Assembly: GCA_018711305.1 (NCBI GenBank)
Contig: DVIL01000036.1
Location: 1-64,000 of the forward strand
From: Candidatus Coprenecus stercorigallinarum
Lineage (GTDB): Bacteria; Bacteroidota; Bacteroidia; Bacteroidales; UBA932
Length of the DNA: 64,000 bases
Reading direction: 5' to 3'
A program made the position numbers and the translations under genes. A model generated the notes under the pieces. The model saw only the letters and a program-made list of their open reading frames with translations, did not search any database and was not told the DNA's origin. How positions within the stretch are numbered: position 1 is the first letter of the stretch; every line of letters begins with the position of its first letter. Positions 18,506 through 26,517 of this stretch are shown piece by piece.

Positions 18506-19192
18506 TTACTTCTTGCGGGCAGCCACAGCCAGCAGCACTCCGAGGGCGACTCCGAGCAGGGCGGCGCAGAGGACACGGCCCGAGGGCGGCAGCAGGAACG
18601 TCACGGTATGGGCGGGGAACCAGAAAAGCGGAATGGTCTTCTTGAAGACAAAGCCCCACTGGGCCTTCCAGTTGACGCGGCTCATCAGTTCGCCCATCTT
18701 CCAGGGCCTTACCAAAGCGAGGGCAGAGCCGTTATAGTCGGCGATATGGATGTCGCATATCTTGTGCAGGGTCATGAAGACCGGAGCGAAGATGGAGTTC
18801 ATGGCCACGGAGACGCAGAACGCCACCAATACTTTCTGCCAGCACATAGGTCCCGCCAGATATTCCGTGGCACCGGCCAGACCCATGTATTCCATAAACG
18901 CCGGCGTACCTGTCGAGAATATGATCATCGCCATGTTGATGCCCATACCGAGGATGCCCCATACTATCATCTTGGAGACCAGACCGAAACCCTTGTAATA
19001 ATACCGGCCCGTGGAAATACGTGCCCCCAGCATCTCGCCGGCAGTTGACAGTACCGCGAACTTTATGAAGCTCACTATCATTCCGTGAGCGGCATTGAAA
19101 CTCTTGTACAACCCGTACAGGGTATCCGAAAGCACGAATGGCAGGAACACCGCCGCCACCGCGCATATAAAAATCAGGTCAGCTTTCTTCAT
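18506..19192 (-). CDS. Conserved integral membrane protein, possibly Mpv17/PMP22-like
   Basis: The protein is about 228 aa from MKKADLIFICAV; an ATG 18 bp upstream (19210) is also possible. Hydropathy by eye suggests four or five membrane segments (IFICAVAAVFLPFVLS, MIVWGILGMGINMAMIIF, VLVAFCVSVAMNSIFAPV, LLGVALGVLLAVAA). A conserved-looking loop carries RVNWKAQWGFVFKKTIPLFWFPAHT. The late W-x-P-aromatic pattern recalls Mpv17/PMP22 proteins, but I would not assign a function. It lies about 50 bp downstream of the membrane/cytidylate-kinase-like fusion gene on the same strand and probably shares its transcript. Confidence 0.7.
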   Translation of the reverse strand: MKKADLIFICAVAAVFLPFVLSDTLYGLYKSFNAAHGMIVSFIKFAVLSTAGEMLGARISTGRYYYKGFGLVSKMIVWGILGMGINMAMIIFSTGTPAFMEYMGLAGATEYLAGPMCWQKVLVAFCVSVAMNSIFAPVFMTLHKICDIHIADYNGSALALVRPWKMGELMSRVNWKAQWGFVFKKTIPLFWFPAHTVTFLLPPSGRVLCAALLGVALGVLLAVAARKK

Positions 19193-19243
19193 GCCGCGAA
19201 TATACTGCATGAATCCTGAAAACCGGTAACTTACCGCACTTTT

Positions 19244-20614
19244 TTACAGGGCATGACCGGCCTGACCGAGGTCCTTCGAGGCCCGCAGGATGATGTCGAC
19301 TGCCCCGTCGATGCCCACCCGGTCGGTGTTGAGCATAAGGTCGTATTCGCCGATGTCGGTCCATTGCCGGCCCGTGTAGCGGCGGTAGTGGTTGGCACGG
19401 CCGCTGTTGACGCGCTCGAGCTTCCGGAGGGCCTCATCCGTGGAAATATTGAACCGGGAAGCGACACGGGAAGCGGCCGAGTCCGGGCCTGAAGTGACAA
19501 ACACCCTGAGTACGTGCGGATTGTCCCTGAGAGCCCAGTTGCCCAGACGGCCTACTATAACGCACGGGCCGTGATGGGCAAGTTCGCGGATAGTACGGCT
19601 CTGACTGACATATATCGCATCATCCTTCGAAGGATTCATTGAGACCGGAATACCGCTGTCCTCGAAAATCATCTCCCACAGCTTGGCCGTGGAGATATTC
19701 TGCTCGTTCTCGGCCACGAACTCCGGCGTGCGTCCTATCTGCGCCGCCGTCCGGTCGATAATCTGGCGGCTGTAGCAGGGACAGCCCAGACGGCGGGCCA
19801 CCTCCTCGCCTACTGCATTGCCCCCGCTGCCATACGTACGTGCAATGGTGACGATGCGGTATTTGCCCCAGGTACCGCCGGCTGACGAAGCCTGATCAGA
19901 AGCCTGCCCAGCCCGCTCACTCTGAGGGATAAAGATACGGTCCAGCCACCCGATACGGGGCGAGAACACCCGCACCATGAACCCTACGTAGAACATCGAC
20001 ACCAGCGTACCGGGTCCTATCATCTTCCAGTCCCAGTGTCCGAAAAAGACGAACATGAACACCACGCCGACGGACACCAAAAAAGTGTCGGTACATATCT
20101 TGACCTTCCCGAAATCCTTCTTCAGGAACTTGGCTATCGCCAGCGGGAATCCCTCTCCGGCCAGCATCAGCGAGTCGCAGCGCACCTCGCAGGCAATACC
20201 GAAAGCCAGAATGGCACCGCCTATAAGCAGTTCCACAAATCTCAGCGGATACCCGACAGCGGGATTGATGTCAAACGGAATCTGCAGGAACCCTGTCATC
20301 CACATGGTCACGTCCGTATAGAAGCCGAACAGGAAGGAGACAAGTATCTGAGTCAGCTGCCGTTTCTCGAAATCCTTCCGCAGCAGCAGTATCTGGGTCA
20401 GGATGAAGAATACGTGCATGCATATCGTCAGCTGCCCCATAGTAAGCTTCATCCCGGGGATGAGGGACAGGACGTAAGGCGGGGCGGATATAGGTGACGA
20501 GCCCAAGTTGGCCCTGATAGACAGGGACGTACCGAATGCTATGACAAACAGAATCACCACGAAGGAGGCATAACGCCTTATCCACTCCGCCCGGCTTCGT
20601 TTTATATTGCTCAT
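19244..20614 (-). CDS. Fusion: YczE/YitT-like membrane domain + cytidylate-kinase-like domain
   Basis: The 456-aa protein has two parts. Residues about 1-225 are a five- or six-helix membrane domain (SFVVILFVIAFGTSLSIRAN; NLGSSPISAPPYVLSLIPGM; FGIACEVRCDSLMLAGEGFP) resembling YczE/DUF6198 proteins. After a short linker (SERAGQASDQASSAG), residues about 248-456 resemble the cytidylate-kinase-like family 2: RIVTIARTYGSGGNAVGEEV (phosphate-binding loop), IIDRTAAQIG, GPCVIVGRLGNW and YDLMLNTDRVGID. The kinase-like half would face the cytoplasm at the inner membrane. Substrates of both halves are unknown. A -7 box TAATTTTG (minus strand, 20643-20650) lies upstream. Confidence 0.8.
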   Translation of the reverse strand: MSNIKRSRAEWIRRYASFVVILFVIAFGTSLSIRANLGSSPISAPPYVLSLIPGMKLTMGQLTICMHVFFILTQILLLRKDFEKRQLTQILVSFLFGFYTDVTMWMTGFLQIPFDINPAVGYPLRFVELLIGGAILAFGIACEVRCDSLMLAGEGFPLAIAKFLKKDFGKVKICTDTFLVSVGVVFMFVFFGHWDWKMIGPGTLVSMFYVGFMVRVFSPRIGWLDRIFIPQSERAGQASDQASSAGGTWGKYRIVTIARTYGSGGNAVGEEVARRLGCPCYSRQIIDRTAAQIGRTPEFVAENEQNISTAKLWEMIFEDSGIPVSMNPSKDDAIYVSQSRTIRELAHHGPCVIVGRLGNWALRDNPHVLRVFVTSGPDSAASRVASRFNISTDEALRKLERVNSGRANHYRRYTGRQWTDIGEYDLMLNTDRVGIDGAVDIILRASKDLGQAGHAL

Positions 20615-20809
20615 GATGTATGCTATGCGATTAACCCGGATGCAAAATTACAGCATATTCTCACTTTATGTTTAGAAAATGCAGGCTGTTTTCCAATCAC
20701 CTGATAAACAAAGCATTACGATCAGCACCGCATTTTCGCACCGCCACAAGGAGCCGAGAATTGCACCCTCTTTCACAACGCGCTGAATATCAAGGTAGTG
20801 CAAAACAGC

Positions 20810-20839
20810 TTGCATTTTTCACCGATGTTGCTACTTTTG
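20810..20839 (+). promoter_or_regulatory. Promoter of GNAT-OGT fusion gene
   Basis: TTG (20810-20812), a 19-bp spacer and TACTTTTG (20832-20839) match the Bacteroidetes consensus. Transcription would start near 20845. The track's upstream start at 20798 precedes the promoter and so cannot be used from it. The ATG at 20861 is therefore the likely start. Confidence 0.7.
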
Positions 20840-20860
20840 CATACACATTATGGCCGAATT

Positions 20861-21988
20861 ATGACTGACGGAAACAGAACAATAATAGAAACCCCGCGGT
20901 TGCTGCTGCGCGAAATGACAGCGGCGGACCGGCCGGACCTGTGCATGATACTGCAGGACAAGGAGGTAATGTACGCCTACAACGGTCCGTTCTCCGATGA
21001 GGAGGTGAACGGGTGGCTGGAGCGGCAGACGGGACGGTACAGGGAATGGGGCTACGGCCTCTGGGCAGTGGTGCTGAAGCAGACCGGAGAGATGATAGGC
21101 CAGTGCGGAGTGACCCGGCAGCTGTGGAACGGGGAGGAAATGCTGGAGGTCGGCTATCTGTTCCGGCACTCTCACTGGCATCAGGGCTATGCCACGGAAG
21201 CGGCCCGCGCCTGCATGGAATACGCCTTCAACATCCTCGGGGCCTCCGAGGTCTGCTCCATCATCAGGGACAATAACATTCCCTCCCAGCAAGTGGCCCT
21301 GCGCAACGGAATGAGGAAAGCCGAAGGGGTGATGGTAAAGCATTACAGAGGTGCGGAAATGCCCCACTGGCTGTACCTGACGACACGGGAAGAATTCAGC
21401 GGCAAAGCCGGCGGCTGCAACAACACCGGAAGCGGCTCCGGAAAGAACCGCAGAATCCTGACGGTACACTATCAGGCACCCTGCGGAGAAATGCTCCTCG
21501 GCTCGCTCGGAGACAGGCTCTGCCTCTGCCACTGGACGCATGAGCTGCATCCGGGAAGGGTAGCGAACCGGCTTAGGAGAATACTCAAGGCGGAATCGGA
21601 GGACTGCGGGCAAATAAGCGGCGATACTCCGGGGCAATCCGCATTTCCTGAGATCCTGCTCAGGACAGTCCGGGAACTGGACGAATATTTCCGCGGTGAG
21701 CGGAAGGAGTTCGACATCCCCCTGCTCCTGGCCGGCAGTGAGTTTCAAAAGCGCGTCTGGCAGCAGCTGCGGCACATACCCTACGGACAGACCGTATCCT
21801 ACGGAGAGCTGGCCGCAGCCATAGGTGCCCCGAAATCCGTCCGGGCAGTGGCCAATGCCAACGGTGCCAACGCCATCTCCATCATTCTGCCCTGCCACCG
21901 CGTCATCGGAAGCGACGGCAGCCTCACCGGCTACGGTGGAGGAATCGACACTAAACGCTACCTTTTGGAACTGGAAAAGAAATACTAA
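20861..21988 (+). CDS. Fusion: GNAT acetyltransferase + methylated-DNA-protein cysteine methyltransferase
   Basis: The protein is 375 aa from ATG 20861. Residues about 1-170 are a RimJ/RimL-type GNAT domain (TPRLLLREMTAADRPDL; EVGYLFRHSHWHQGYATEAA; CSIIRDNNIPSQQVALRNG). Residues about 195-375 are a full-length O6-alkylguanine-DNA alkyltransferase: a small N-terminal domain, then FQKRVWQQLRHIPYGQTVSY, SVRAVANANGAN and the active-site PCHRVIG with the acceptor Cys at residue 345. The second half repairs O6-alkylguanine by suicidal transfer to that Cys. The acetyltransferase substrate is unknown. It has its own promoter, and the next gene starts 16 bp downstream. Confidence 0.9.
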   Translation: MTDGNRTIIETPRLLLREMTAADRPDLCMILQDKEVMYAYNGPFSDEEVNGWLERQTGRYREWGYGLWAVVLKQTGEMIGQCGVTRQLWNGEEMLEVGYLFRHSHWHQGYATEAARACMEYAFNILGASEVCSIIRDNNIPSQQVALRNGMRKAEGVMVKHYRGAEMPHWLYLTTREEFSGKAGGCNNTGSGSGKNRRILTVHYQAPCGEMLLGSLGDRLCLCHWTHELHPGRVANRLRRILKAESEDCGQISGDTPGQSAFPEILLRTVRELDEYFRGERKEFDIPLLLAGSEFQKRVWQQLRHIPYGQTVSYGELAAAIGAPKSVRAVANANGANAISIILPCHRVIGSDGSLTGYGGGIDTKRYLLELEKKY

Positions 21989-22004
21989 ACGAGCTTCTGA
22001 TAAT

Positions 22005-24041
22005 ATGAAAACGAATCGGATTTTAGCGACAATCATCGCCATTTCATGGCTTTCGGCCGCCGGAAACTGGGCAGACGCCCGGCAATACTGGACTCTGGAC
22101 AGGAACTCCAACAGCATTTCGTGGCAGCCTGAGGCCTCTCAGGAACACTACGACCATATCGAGATGAGCGGCCGGCAGGTATCGGCCGTACTGCGCTACG
22201 GAGTAGACAGCGAAGGCAGATTCGTGCTGAACAAGAGTATGATATGGCCTATGCTGAGGACTGTGCCCAACAACACACACGCCAGCCTGATGCGCCGTTT
22301 CGACTGGAATCCGCTGGATGCGGTGACAGCGGAAGGACGCAGCCTGTCCGAACATGTGGAGAGGCTTACGATTGACGGTACACTGAAGGTACACAGCAGT
22401 ATTTCCGTCGGGAGAAACCGCAGCCTTTCACTGGAACGGACTTACTTTCCATCAACGGACATGCCGGCCCTGCTGGAGCTGTACACATTCAGGAATACCG
22501 GGACAGAACCCGTGTACATCGAATGGCCCGCGATACAGGACGAAGTGACCACCGACCCCGCCAGAGGGACAGAAGGCAGCTACCGCATCTATCTGACCGT
22601 ATCTGAGGGAGGAGCCGTAACCCTCGCACCGGGAGGCACCTGCTCGTTCGCGGCCTCAGTCTCGGCAGCAGGCCCCGGGGAGGAAAGTGTCTGCCTGACA
22701 GCCGAAGAGACCCTTACAGAGCTGGACAAACGCATGCAGGCCGTCAACGGATGGACCGGCAATCTGGTGCTGGAGACTCCCGACTCCGTAATCAACCGGA
22801 TGTTCGCCTTCTCGAAAATCCGCGCATGCGAGAGTATCTTCGAGACGGAGGGAGGCCCCATGCACGGTCCTGGCGGAGAATCCTACTACGCCGCCATCTG
22901 GGCCAATGACCAGGCCGAATACATCAACCCCTATTTCCCCTTTACCGGCTATGCCTACGGCAATGCCTCCGCCCTCAACTCATTCCGCCATTTCGCCAGG
23001 TTCATGAATGATGAATGGAAGCCCATTCCAAGCTCCATTATCGCAGAGGGCAAGGATATCTGGAACGGAGCCGGCGACAGGGGGGATGCGGCCATGATAG
23101 CCTACGGGGCCGCAAGATATGCTCTGGCAAGAGGGGACATGAACGAGGCAGGGGAGCTGTGGCCCCTGATACAGTGGACTCTGGAATACTGCCGCCGCCA
23201 TCTGAACTCCGAAGGCACCGTAAACTCTGACAGCGATGAACTGGAAGGACGCTTCCCGGCAGGAGAGGCCAATCTCTGCACGTCCTCACTATACTACGAC
23301 GCCCTGATCTCAGCTGCATACCTGGCTGAAGAGTTAGGAGACCGGCAGTCGTCCGGAAAATACCGCAAGCAGGCAGCCGCCATGAAGAAGGCCATTGAGA
23401 ATTATTTCGGGGCCACGGTAGAGGGCTACGAGACATACGCCTATTACGAGGGCAATGACATACTCCGCTCGTGGATATGCATCCCCCTCACTGTCGGAAT
23501 CAACACCAGGGCATCCGGCACGATAGACGCCCTCTTCTCACCCCGGTTATGGACGGAAAACGGCCTTCTCACACAGGCCGGAACCACCACTTTCTGGGAC
23601 CGTTCCACCCTCTATGCCCTGCGCGGGGCATTTATGGCCGGAGCTACGGAAAAGGCTCTGGACTTCCTGAAACAATATTCGGCGACCAGACTGCTGGGAG
23701 ATCACGTACCCTACGCAGTCGAGGCATGGCCCGAGGGCAACCAGCGGCATCTCTCAGCCGAAAGCGGACTTTACGGAAGAATCATAACCGAAGGAATATT
23801 CGGAATAAGACCTACGGGACTCCGGACATTCGACCTCACCCCGCACCTGCCCCAGGAATGGAATGAAATGGCACTCAGGCATATCCGAGCATTCGAAGGA
23901 GACTTCGACATAGAAGTGACCAGGGCCGGGGCAGAAAGGGAAGGAGACTTCATCCGAATTGTCGTAAAAGACCGGGAAGGAATCATCCTGGACAGGACTG
24001 TCCGGAACGGCTCGACCGTCAGCTGCCGGGCCGCACGCTAA
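22005..24041 (+). CDS. Putative secreted six-hairpin glycosidase-like protein
   Basis: The protein is 678 aa from ATG 22005 (MKTNRILATIIAISWLSAAG); the track's longer start runs through the OGT gene. The N-terminus is a signal peptide cleaved near WADA. The first third is beta-rich (IEMSGRQVSAVLRYGVDSEG; SSISVGRNRSLSLERTYFP), like the beta-sandwich of (alpha/alpha)6 glycosidases. The rest is helical with aromatic/acidic segments typical of that fold: GPGGESYYAAIWANDQAEYI, WNGAGDRGDAAMIAYGAARY, SWICIPLTVGINTR, YAVEAWPEGNQRHLSAESGL. Which CAZy family it belongs to is not clear by eye; rhamnosidase- or trehalase-like families are candidates. It begins 16 bp after the GNAT-OGT gene. Confidence 0.65.
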   Translation: MKTNRILATIIAISWLSAAGNWADARQYWTLDRNSNSISWQPEASQEHYDHIEMSGRQVSAVLRYGVDSEGRFVLNKSMIWPMLRTVPNNTHASLMRRFDWNPLDAVTAEGRSLSEHVERLTIDGTLKVHSSISVGRNRSLSLERTYFPSTDMPALLELYTFRNTGTEPVYIEWPAIQDEVTTDPARGTEGSYRIYLTVSEGGAVTLAPGGTCSFAASVSAAGPGEESVCLTAEETLTELDKRMQAVNGWTGNLVLETPDSVINRMFAFSKIRACESIFETEGGPMHGPGGESYYAAIWANDQAEYINPYFPFTGYAYGNASALNSFRHFARFMNDEWKPIPSSIIAEGKDIWNGAGDRGDAAMIAYGAARYALARGDMNEAGELWPLIQWTLEYCRRHLNSEGTVNSDSDELEGRFPAGEANLCTSSLYYDALISAAYLAEELGDRQSSGKYRKQAAAMKKAIENYFGATVEGYETYAYYEGNDILRSWICIPLTVGINTRASGTIDALFSPRLWTENGLLTQAGTTTFWDRSTLYALRGAFMAGATEKALDFLKQYSATRLLGDHVPYAVEAWPEGNQRHLSAESGLYGRIITEGIFGIRPTGLRTFDLTPHLPQEWNEMALRHIRAFEGDFDIEVTRAGAEREGDFIRIVVKDREGIILDRTVRNGSTVSCRAAR

Positions 24042-24089
24042 GCCCGGCCGGAAAGTAAAACGTAGGGACGTTTATTTATTCACAACATT

Positions 24090-25019
24090 ATGGACAACAC
24101 ATCACAGACCATCACGGTGATATGCTTCTCACCGACACATACCTCACGGGCGATAGCCGGGGCCGTGGCCGACGGAATGGCCCGTACCCGTTGCGGCGCC
24201 GGAGCAACTGCCTCTTGCCCAAGTATTGTCAGGACTCTGGACCTGACCCTCGACAGGTCCGATGAGCCGATAATCCTGACTTCGGGCGAAACCGTAGTCC
24301 TCGGCGCACCGGTCTACGCGGGCAGGGTCGCACCGGAGGCAGTCCGGCGGCTCAAGCGCATCCAGGTAGCCGCAGGAGCATCCATACCGGCCATAGTTAC
24401 GGTGACCTACGGCAACCGGGACTATGAGGACGCGCTGGTCGAGCTCTACGACCTCGCCCTCTCGCTGGGCCTCACCCCGTTCGCCGCCGGAGCCTTCATC
24501 GGAGAGCACAGCTACAGCACTCCCGGGATGCCCGTAGCCGAGGGCCGTCCCGATTCCATGGACCTGGCCGATGCCAGCATCTTCGGAGGGGAGTGCGCCC
24601 GCAAACTGGAAAGCCCTGGAGCATTCGCACCTTTCCACATCAAGGGAAACCGTCCGTACAAAGAACCGTCCCGTCCGGCGTCCTCCCCTGCAGCCGCACA
24701 TCCCTCCGGTTCCGGTACGGCTGCCGCCCCTCCAGCACATTCCGCCGTCACTGCAAGTTCTGGCACGCCTGCCATTCCCGCCGTACCCGTGACCGCCGAC
24801 GGCTGCCCGCTCTGCGGTGAATGTGCAGCAGTCTGCCCCACCGGAGCCATTGTCCTGGACTCCGGCTCCATGAAAGTGCTGACCGACCCCTCCCTCTGCA
24901 TCCGCTGCTGCGCCTGCGTCAAGGCCTGCCCCGCCGGAATGCGCACCTACAGCACCCCCTTCGCCGCCTTCCTCCACGAGCACTGCTCCGCCCGCCGCGA
25001 GCCGGAGACATTCCTGTAA
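24090..25019 (+). CDS. EFR1-family ferredoxin (flavodoxin-like domain + 2x[4Fe-4S])
   Basis: The 309-aa cytoplasmic protein has an N-terminal flavodoxin-like domain (ITVICFSPTHTSRAIAGAVA; ETVVLGAPVYAGRVAPEAV; IVTVTYGNRDYEDALVEL). An unusually long Pro/Ala/Ser-rich linker spans about 188-235. A C-terminal bacterial ferredoxin domain then holds CPLCGECAAVCP from residue 239 and CIRCCACVKACP, enough for two [4Fe-4S] clusters. EFR1 proteins are predicted electron carriers of anaerobes, and their partners are largely unknown. It follows the glycosidase-like gene by 48 bp. The low-complexity linker is GC-rich and may vary in length between strains. Confidence 0.88.
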   Translation: MDNTSQTITVICFSPTHTSRAIAGAVADGMARTRCGAGATASCPSIVRTLDLTLDRSDEPIILTSGETVVLGAPVYAGRVAPEAVRRLKRIQVAAGASIPAIVTVTYGNRDYEDALVELYDLALSLGLTPFAAGAFIGEHSYSTPGMPVAEGRPDSMDLADASIFGGECARKLESPGAFAPFHIKGNRPYKEPSRPASSPAAAHPSGSGTAAAPPAHSAVTASSGTPAIPAVPVTADGCPLCGECAAVCPTGAIVLDSGSMKVLTDPSLCIRCCACVKACPAGMRTYSTPFAAFLHEHCSARREPETFL

Positions 25020-25136
25020 GCACCACTGCCACAGACAAGAAAGAGCATGCCGATGAGGCGAATGACAGCCAAACAAGCGTTTTTGTCGTCACTTAACAGT
25101 TTCCGCAAAACGCTTATCCGCAAACTTGCCCCGGAT

Positions 25137-25400
25137 AAACGGACCTCAATTTGCCACTATACATTTTCGTTATATTGCAGTCCGCTGACTGTCAATAATT
25201 TTCCAAATCATAAAAATGTAAGGACGACGAAAATATCTCAAAAAAGGGGCTTTTTAAGGGCTTCTAACATTTTTCGATTTTACAAATGTCTTGATTATAA
25301 ACATCTTTCAATTTAACTAAAATGTATAGTGGAATTAGGTGAGGCTTCTTAGGTTTCTTGCGCCCCTGGGGTATTTCTGTGGATAACCAAAGTACACTTG
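25137..25400 (+). repeat. Dispersed decayed repeat, copy 1
   Basis: This stretch (CACTATACATT, CTGACTGTCAATAATTT, ATCATAAAAATGTAA, GGACGACGAAAATATCTC, TTTTAAGGGCTTCT, CTTGCGCCCC, GTGGATAACCA) matches, motif by motif and in order, the region 62745-63060. Its last part also matches 60980-61030. No intact ORF lies in it; the 160-aa minus-strand ORF at 25349-25831 runs across the repeat and is rejected. It is probably the remnant of a mobile element. The rest of the 25020-25775 gap holds an inverted repeat AAGCGTTTT/AAAACGCTT (25075-25115) after the ferredoxin gene and nothing else recognisable. Confidence 0.65.
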
Positions 25401-25775
25401 AGAAAGTCAAGGAAGTCTCCTGATTTCGGGCAAGTGACGGGAAGAATACTGCACCCTGTTTTGAACGAATTTACTTCGGGGTGCGCAGTGGAGAAATACC
25501 CCATGTAAATCAGATAGTTACATAACGCGCTGCACATCTGACATCTTTTGAAACACGTCAAATGTGCAGCAAGATTTGCAGAGTACTGATTTTCAAACAG
25601 TTGAAAAACGGAGTGCACCACGAAGTAAATTCGTTCAATAATGCACTCAGCCTGGCCCCTACACAGTGCCTTCTGAGCGTGGCTTGAGGACAGCTGCTTG
25701 TCTTTCTGCAGTATGGTAGGTACGGTCAAATACGGACTGCAGCCGGCAGGCTGAGTCTTCCGAAGATGGAGAAAA

Positions 25776-26517
25776 TCAGAACTTCCAAACGGGATAATCG
25801 AAGACTTTCCCGCCTCTCTTTCTTCGGACATAGACCGTCAGGCCAACGGCCAGTGCAATGCTGACAACCCGGACAATATTGGAAATCAAGCCTCCGGCTG
25901 CGACTTCCGTGCCTTCCATCGTGAAAACATGCCATGCTCCGTTCATCAGCATATGCAGCCCGACAGGAACCCATATGTTGAAATTCCACTCGACGTACAT
26001 CCAACTGAAGTACAGCGCTCCGATAAAGGTCACACCGAAAGCGGCCAGTGACGAAAGGACATCGTGTCCCTGATAAAGATGCACGGAAGCGAAATAAAGT
26101 GCAGGCAATATGACAGCCCAGAAGAAACCAGTTCTTGCATACCGGAAAAGCATACCGAACATAAAAGCTCTGAACACCAACTCTTCCTTAAACCCGGTGA
26201 GGATGCACTTATCATAAAGCACTTGGAAAGTCAACTCCGTATTGAAGTTGCCGTAAAACGGAAATACAAGATACAATGGCAACGTGCAAATGACAGCTGC
26301 TCCAAATCCTTTGAGAAGATTTCCATTCAGCCCGAGAAAAGAAAATATTTCCTTATATTTTATTACAACTGCCGCCAGAATAAAAGCCACAAGCACAAGG
26401 AGCAATGCCTTAGAGAATTGCTGTTATCCTGCCTATGTTTCTCCAGAAGAGAATGATAATCACACTCGCAACAATGGAATACAGTATTCTTGCTGCCTTT
26501 GATGAAAGTTGGATCAT
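25776..26517 (-). pseudogene. CPBP-family intramembrane metalloprotease, frameshifted near the N-terminus
   Basis: From ATG 26517 the frame reads MIQLSSKAARILYSIVASVI and continues hydrophobically to GRITAIL, then stops. The next frame carries on at once with LLLVLVAFILAAVVIKYKE, giving the 209-aa track ORF, which has only TTG/GTG starts. The body has the CPBP/Abi signatures FKEELVFRAFMFGML (EExxxR glutamates), ALYFASVHLYQG and GLHMLMNGAWH, with several membrane helices. So the gene is intact apart from one frameshift at about 26408-26418. That could be a real mutation, programmed slippage or a sequencing error. A -7 box TACCTTTG (minus strand, 26542-26549) supports the ATG at 26517. Confidence 0.75.

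Noticed and set aside
20831-22117. 428-aa minus-strand ORF
   Set aside because: Antisense shadow of the GNAT-OGT fusion; high-GC third positions keep the opposite frame open.
25349-25831. 160-aa minus-strand ORF
   Set aside because: It lies across the dispersed repeat and the 3' end of the CPBP gene, with no domain or start context.
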